A DNA stretch of 10,194 nucleotides. Source: Acidimicrobiaceae bacterium (GTDB lineage Bacteria > Actinomycetota > Acidimicrobiia > Acidimicrobiales > RAAP-2). Location: NCBI GenBank assembly GCA_003131665.1, contig PKWA01000116.1, positions 760-10,953 on the forward strand, written 5' to 3'. Positions 6,702 to 10,194 of the stretch are shown piece by piece (position 1 is the first letter of the stretch; the number at the start of each line of letters is the position of its first letter). The position numbers and the translations under genes are program-made. The notes beneath the pieces were generated by a model. That model saw only the letters and a list, made by a program, of their open reading frames with translations. It searched no databases and had not been told where the DNA came from.

Positions 6702-7171
6702 GCCTGGTCCTCTATCAAGACGACGGCACTCGCTCCAATGCCCTCGACGCGGCCCAGCGCGCCCAGTCCGTCCGCCGTCGTCGCCTTGACCGACACGGTG
6801 GCCCCCGCGACACTCGAAAGCTCCTTCGACATCGCCGGCAAGTAGGGCGCCAACTTCGGACGTTCCGCGATGATCGTGACGTCGCCCGAGATCACGTGAT
6901 AACCCTGCGCGTGCACGAGCGCCACCGTCGCTTCGAGGAGTCGACGCGACGGCACGTCACGAAACGCAGGGTCGCTGTCGGGAAAGTGTCGACCGAGATC
7001 GCCCAGATTCGCCGCGCCCAAGAGCGCGTCACACAGTGCGTGCGTCGCGACGTCCGCGTCCGAATGGCCGTCGAGGCCCGGCGCGTCCGGCACGCGCACC
7101 AGTCCGAGCCAGAGGGCTCGATCGCTCTCAGCGCTCACCCGGTGAACGTCGATGCCTTGGCCGATTCTCAC
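6698..7171 (-). CDS. ispF: 2-C-methyl-D-erythritol 2,4-cyclodiphosphate synthase
   Basis: 157 residues, normal family length. It cyclises CDP-methylerythritol 2-phosphate to methylerythritol cyclodiphosphate in the MEP isoprenoid pathway; the family works as a trimer with zinc between subunits. Visible motifs are IGQGIDVHR with metal ligands D8 and H10, GHSDADV (35-41) with H44 as third ligand, FPDSDP (63-68), E103 of the metal site, KATTADGLG (129-137) and RVEGIGA (141-147). The GTG start at 7171-7169 overlaps the ispD TGA (GTGA), and its own stop overlaps the rlmB TTG, so it is probably translated by coupling. IspD and IspF are separate proteins here, not the IspDF fusion seen in some other bacteria. 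Confidence 0.97.
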   Translation of the reverse strand: MRIGQGIDVHRVSAESDRALWLGLVRVPDAPGLDGHSDADVATHALCDALLGAANLGDLGRHFPDSDPAFRDVPSRRLLEATVALVHAQGYHVISGDVTIIAERPKLAPYLPAMSKELSSVAGATVSVKATTADGLGALGRVEGIGASAVVLIEDQA

Positions 7172-7812
7172 GGTCGGTTCCTCTCCACGATGCCGAGCAC
7201 ATCAATATCACGAAGGTGGGTGATCTTGACGTTGTCCACCTCACCCTCGACCACGACCACGCGAAGTCCGAGCGCCTCGACCAGCGCGGCGTCGTCACTG
7301 GCGTCGTCCTCACTCTCGTGGGCGCGCACGAGCACGTTGCGGCGAAAGGCCTGGGGCGTCTGCACGGCGACGAGTTCTTCGCGCAACAGTGTCGCCACGA
7401 CGTGGGTGCCCTCGGCGTTGGTCGATACGCGCTTGACCGTGTCAGTGAGCGTGAGACCAGGAACCGCCGCGTCGGCACCGGCGCGAACCGCCTCGACGAC
7501 AGAGTGAAAGAGGGCAGCGCTAGCCAGGGGCCGGGCCGCGTCGTGCACGACGACGATCTCGGCGTCACCACAGTGGACCAGACCGGCGCGCACCGACGCC
7601 GCGCGCGAGTCGCCGCCGGTAACGATGAGATCGGCCCCTTCGCCGTTACCCTCGTAGTTCGCCGGGACGACCAGGACGACGTAACTGGCGACTGAGCGGG
7701 CCGTTCGCACGCTGCGCGCCGCCACCGTCTCAGCGCCGAGGGGGGTGAACTGCTTGGCCCCACCGAAGCGACGGCCCCGGCCCGCGGCCACGACCACGGC
7801 CGCTACCGACAT
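7168..7812 (-). CDS. ispD: 2-C-methyl-D-erythritol 4-phosphate cytidylyltransferase
   Basis: 214 residues. It activates methylerythritol 4-phosphate with CTP to give CDP-methylerythritol, the step two before IspF. The nucleotidyltransferase signature is complete: AAGRGRRFGGAKQF (9-22), TGGDSRAASVRAGL (65-78), VHDAARPL (89-96), TDTVK (123-127), QTPQAF (151-156), SDDAALVE (172-179) and VEGEVDNVKIT (188-198). The ATG at 7812-7810 begins 2 bases after the carD stop, with no good Shine-Dalgarno sequence of its own, which suggests translation by coupling to carD. The pairing with ispF and carD matches the standard actinobacterial arrangement. Confidence 0.97.
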   Translation of the reverse strand: MSVAAVVVAAGRGRRFGGAKQFTPLGAETVAARSVRTARSVASYVVLVVPANYEGNGEGADLIVTGGDSRAASVRAGLVHCGDAEIVVVHDAARPLASAALFHSVVEAVRAGADAAVPGLTLTDTVKRVSTNAEGTHVVATLLREELVAVQTPQAFRRNVLVRAHESEDDASDDAALVEALGLRVVVVEGEVDNVKITHLRDIDVLGIVERNRP

Positions 7813-7814
7813 GC

Positions 7815-8303
7815 CTAGGGAAGGACCGAGGCGAGCTTTTCTTCCGCCGCTTCCGTGTCCACGTTGAGAGCGAAGGTCAGCTCTGAGACGAGGATCTGAC
7901 GAGCGCGTGTGAGCATGCGCTTCTCGCCAGCACTAAGTCCCTTGTCCTTGTCACGAATCGAGAGGTTGCGCACGACTTCGGCGACTTGATAGATGTCGCC
8001 GGAACGGAGCTTCTCGGAGTGGTTCTTAAAGCGCCGCGACCAGTTGGTGGGCATGCGCGCTTCTTTCTTTCTCAACACGGCGAAGACCTCTTCGACCTCT
8101 TCGTCGTTGATGACGTCGCGCAGTCCTACGGATTCGGCGTTCGCCACGGGCACCATCAAGACGAGGTCGGTGTAGGCGACCTTGAGCTTGAGGTAGTCCT
8201 GCTTCACGTCAAAAGCCGTCATTTTCTCGATCTTTTCCACCGTGCAGGCGCCGTGGTGGGGGTAGACGAGGCGATCGCCCTTTTTGTACTTACGCGCGGT
8301 CAT
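7815..8303 (-). CDS. carD: CarD-family RNA polymerase-binding transcription regulator
   Basis: 162 residues from the preferred ATG. CarD binds the RNA polymerase beta subunit and the upstream edge of the transcription bubble and stabilises open complexes at many promoters, including rRNA. The N-terminal interaction domain (about 1-60) shows KYKKGDRLVYPHHGACTVE and LKLKVAYTDLVLMVPVANAE. The C-terminal helical domain (about 65-162) carries PTNWSRRFK, whose tryptophan (W88) is the minor-groove wedge residue, then EVVRNLSIRDKDKGLSAGEK and MLTRARQILVSEL. A GTG at 8315 would add four residues, but its first base lies inside the GAGGAG at 8320-8315; that sequence instead serves the ATG at 8303 with an 11-base spacer. 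It is first in the carD-ispD-ispF-rlmB operon. Confidence 0.96.
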   Translation of the reverse strand: MTARKYKKGDRLVYPHHGACTVEKIEKMTAFDVKQDYLKLKVAYTDLVLMVPVANAESVGLRDVINDEEVEEVFAVLRKKEARMPTNWSRRFKNHSEKLRSGDIYQVAEVVRNLSIRDKDKGLSAGEKRMLTRARQILVSELTFALNVDTEAAEEKLASVLP

Positions 8304-8328
8304 GACTTGAGACACTCCTCAAAAGGGG

Positions 8329-8351
8329 AAACGCCAACGAATCGGGCGTTT
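8329..8351. repeat. Perfect inverted repeat in the carD leader
   Basis: AAACGCC (8329-8335) and GGCGTTT (8345-8351) are perfectly complementary around a 9-base loop that itself contains CGA and TCG. It lies between the carD promoter and the Shine-Dalgarno sequence, so it would form a hairpin in the 5' untranslated RNA or act as a DNA operator. No U-run follows, so a terminator is unlikely. Confidence 0.55.
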
Positions 8352-8363
8352 GGGGGATTTACC

Positions 8364-8372
8364 ATTTTACCA
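8364..8372 (-). promoter_or_regulatory. Extended -10 promoter of the carD operon
   Basis: Minus strand TGGTAAAAT (8372-8364): an extended TGn motif followed by TAAAAT, five of six to the -10 consensus. No convincing -35 is seen at 17 bases, as is common for extended -10 promoters. It places the transcript start near 8357, giving a leader of about 50 bases. Confidence 0.55.
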
Positions 8373-8513
8373 GACTTTGCTCAATCTGTGTCGGGAGATT
8401 CGTCGATCACCTGTCGCTTGAAGGCCCGCCGTGGATAGGCTCCGCTTGCGGTCGACAACGGGCGCACTACCCGTCGCCACGCCGCACGCTCCACCAGTCG
8501 AAGGGACAGACTC

Positions 8514-8864
8514 ATGATCTTTGGTGCCCACTTCATCCTCTTTAGTACCGACGTGCCGGCCGATCGCGCCTTCTTTCGCGACACGCTCGGTTGGGCCTCG
8601 ATCGACGCGGGTCACGACTGGTTGATCTTTCACGCGCCGCCGGCCGAGGTGGCGATTCACCCCGGTGAGCAGAGCGCGGGACACCAGCTCTACTTGATGT
8701 GTGACGACCTCAAGGCCGAAATGGCGACGCTGGCCGAAAGGGGCGTGAGCTGTTCTGGCGTCGAAGAGGCCCGATGGGGTTCGGTGACGAAGATCGCCCT
8801 GCCCGGCGGGGGTGAGATCGGACTCTACGAGCCCAAACATCCGACGGCGTTGGACTTACCTTGA
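8514..8864 (+). CDS. VOC/glyoxalase-superfamily protein
   Basis: 116 residues, the length of a single vicinal-oxygen-chelate domain. Two beta-alpha-beta-beta-beta units are visible: MIFGAHFILFSTDVPADRAF with FFRDTLGW, and GHQLYLMCDDLKAEMATLAERG, closing in LPGGGEIGLYEPKHP. Candidate metal ligands are H6, H58 and E105, a His-His-Glu pattern seen in this superfamily. It resembles bleomycin-resistance/dioxygenase-like members, but no substrate can be named. The ATG at 8514 is backed by AAGGGA at 8501-8506 with a 7-base spacer. It is a single gene pointing away from carD and converging on clpC, whose stop is 22 bases beyond its own, so it is not in an operon within this window. Confidence 0.88.
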   Translation: MIFGAHFILFSTDVPADRAFFRDTLGWASIDAGHDWLIFHAPPAEVAIHPGEQSAGHQLYLMCDDLKAEMATLAERGVSCSGVEEARWGSVTKIALPGGGEIGLYEPKHPTALDLP

Positions 8865-8886
8865 ACTGAGCGAGGAGAAGTTACGC

Positions 8887-10194
8887 CTAGACGTTCGGCG
8901 TGGACTCTTCGAAGTCGACCGACGGCGGCAACCCCTCGACGCCGTCGAAAGTAAGAAAGATGCCGTCGTCGCCTTCGGCGGCGTCCACCACAATCGTCTG
9001 GCCGGCGTGGAACTCCTTGAAGAGAATCTTCTCGCTCAACGGGTCTTCGACGTACTGCTGGATCGCGCGGCGAAGGGGTCGCGCGCCCAACTCGGGGTCG
9101 TAGCCCTTGTCGGCCAAGTACTCCTGGGCCTTCGCAGAAAGCTCGAGTCCGAGGCCCTGTTTGCCCAACTGGTCGCGCAGGCGCGTGATCAACAGATCGG
9201 CCACCGCGATCACTTCGACCCGGGTCAACTCGTGAAAGACGATCGTGTCGTCGATACGGTTCAAGAACTCGGGACGAAAGTGGGCCTTCAGGGCCTGATT
9301 GACCTTTTCCTTCATGCGCTCGTGGGTGATCGAATCCGACCCCTTGCCAAAGCCGATGGCGGCCTTGCGCAGATCAGAGGTCCCCAAGTTCGAGGTCATG
9401 ATCAGAATCGTGTTCTTAAAGTCCACGGCGCGACCCTGGGAGTCGGTCAGGCGACCATCTTCAAGAATCTGCAGCAAGATGTTAAAGACGTCGGGGTGGG
9501 CCTTTTCGACTTCGTCGAACAACACCACCGAGAAGGGCTTGCGGCGAACGGCCTCGGTGAGCTGGCCCCCTTCGTCGTAGCCGACGTAGCCCGGAGGCGA
9601 ACCTACGAGACGTGAGACCGAGTGCTTTTCCATGTACTCGGACATGTCGAGTTGGATGAGCGCGTTGGCATCATCGAAGAGAAACTCTGCCAAGGTCTTG
9701 GCGAGTTCGGTCTTGCCGACCCCGGTTGGCCCTAAGAAGATGAACGAGCCGCCGGGACGTTTGGGGTCCTTCAAGCCCGCGCGCGTGCGGCGAATGGCCC
9801 GACTGAGCGAGTTGACGGCCTCTTCTTGGCCGACGACGCGCTTGTGGAGTTCGTCCTCCATACGCAAGAGCTTCGTCGTCTCTTCTTCGGTGAGTCGATA
9901 CACCGGGATGCCGGTCCACACTGCCAACACTTCGGCGATGGTCTCTTCGTCCACCAGGTCAAAGCTCTCGCCCCCAGCGGCGACGACCACGGCGTCTAAC
10001 GCGTCTCGTTGGGCGATGAGGTCGCGCTCTTGTTCTTCGAGCGCCTTGGCCTGTTCGATCGCACCACTGTCCATGGCCGACTCTTTGTCAGTGCGCAGAC
10101 GCGCAATGTCCGCATCGAACTTCTTCGCCGCGGGCGGGGTACTCATGCGACGGATGCGCAGTCGACTGCCGGCCTCGTCGATGAGGTCGATGGC
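8887..10194 (-). CDS. clpC: ATP-dependent Clp protease ATP-binding subunit ClpC, C-terminal part
   Basis: 435 C-terminal residues are visible; the reading frame is open to the right edge, so the gene starts outside the window. ClpC is the AAA+ unfoldase that feeds ClpP. In order: the end of the first ATPase domain ([15 protein letters not shown]), a UVR/coiled middle domain (about 24-66), then the second AAA+ domain. That domain has Walker [10 protein letters not shown] (155-163), Walker B VVLFDE (223-228), the pore segment [13 protein letters not shown] (198-210), sensor 1 TSN (267-269), the arginine finger in [10 protein letters not shown] (about 306-315) and sensor 2 GARPLRR (371-377). The internal ATG at 10146 is not the true start, because conserved ClpC sequence continues upstream of it. 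The middle-domain type and pore sequence identify ClpC rather than ClpB or ClpA. Confidence 0.96.
   Translation of the reverse strand, partial: AIDLIDEAGSRLRIRRMSTPPAAKKFDADIARLRTDKESAMDSGAIEQAKALEEQERDLIAQRDALDAVVVAAGGESFDLVDEETIAEVLAVWTGIPVYRLTEEETTKLLRMEDELHKRVVGQEEAVNSLSRAIRRTRAGLKDPKRPGGSFIFLGPTGVGKTELAKTLAEFLFDDANALIQLDMSEYMEKHSVSRLVGSPPGYVGYDEGGQLTEAVRRKPFSVVLFDEVEKAHPDVFNILLQILEDGRLTDSQGRAVDFKNTILIMTSNLGTSDLRKAAIGFGKGSDSITHERMKEKVNQALKAHFRPEFLNRIDDTIVFHELTRVEVIAVADLLITRLRDQLGKQGLGLELSAKAQEYLADKGYDPELGARPLRRAIQQYVEDPLSEKILFKEFHAGQTIVVDAAEGDDGIFLTFDGVEGLPPSVDFEESTPNV

Noticed and set aside
7128..7763. A 211-codon minus-strand frame overlapping ispD
   Set aside because: Out of frame with the fully conserved IspD motifs and rich in Arg/Ser; a shadow.
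8313..8315. GTG as the carD start
   Set aside because: Its first base lies within the GAGGAG Shine-Dalgarno sequence, and family N-termini begin nearer the ATG at 8303.
8384..8513. Promoter for the VOC gene
   Set aside because: A TAGGCT box is present near 8436, but no -35 at suitable spacing could be found.
8812..9615. A 267-codon plus-strand reading frame
   Set aside because: It overlaps the VOC gene end and runs antisense to conserved clpC sequence; it has no ribosome site of its own and no domain.
10144..10146. ATG as the start of clpC
   Set aside because: The frame upstream encodes conserved ClpC sequence ([15 protein letters not shown]), so this is an internal methionine and the gene is truncated by the window.

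Overview
This window looks like chromosomal housekeeping DNA from a high-GC actinobacterium. The support is a CarD-type RNA polymerase regulator heading an ispD-ispF-rlmB operon, ClpC, a GpgS-type glucosyl-3-phosphoglycerate synthase, a lone groEL behind a CIRCE operator, and two genes with leaderless-type starts. Placement nearer Acidimicrobiia than Streptomyces or Mycobacterium is an inference from gene order (no cysS in the ispF-rlmB interval, an InlB-repeat secreted protein next to rlmB) and is not proven by the sequence.

Layout from left to right. (1) Positions 1-340, minus strand: the 5' end of groEL with a strong Shine-Dalgarno sequence and a CIRCE operator. (2) Positions 350-2015, minus strand: a promoter, then a SAM-I-type riboswitch, then a zinc-ribbon threonine-synthase-family PLP enzyme, then a MoaD/CysO-like sulfur carrier ending in Gly-Gly. 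The riboswitch, an altered active-site loop and the carrier argue that this pair makes homocysteine from O-phosphohomoserine and a protein thiocarboxylate (the MetM/MetO route described in Streptomyces) rather than threonine. (3) Positions 2034-3337: gpgS (plus) and a LytR_C-domain membrane protein (minus) converge with a 3-base gap. (4) Positions 3376-3452: tRNA-Thr(UGU), plus strand. (5) Positions 3490-5550, minus strand: a secreted protein with seven InlB-type repeats and a C-terminal OmpA-like domain; its 5' part is clearly AT-richer than the rest of the window. (6) Positions 5781-5844: nested inverted repeats downstream of rlmB. (7) Positions 5850-8372, minus strand: promoter, carD, ispD, ispF and rlmB, with stop-start overlaps or a 2-base gap between genes. 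(8) Positions 8514-8864, plus strand: a small VOC/glyoxalase-fold protein. (9) Positions 8887-10194, minus strand: the C-terminal part of ClpC, truncated by the window edge.

How the genes work together: carD tunes transcription initiation, ispD and ispF are two steps of the MEP isoprenoid pathway, and rlmB modifies 23S rRNA; this is a growth-linked operon. groEL and clpC are protein-quality-control genes flanking the region. The most interesting unit is the SAM-controlled two-gene sulfur amino acid module at 350-2015.
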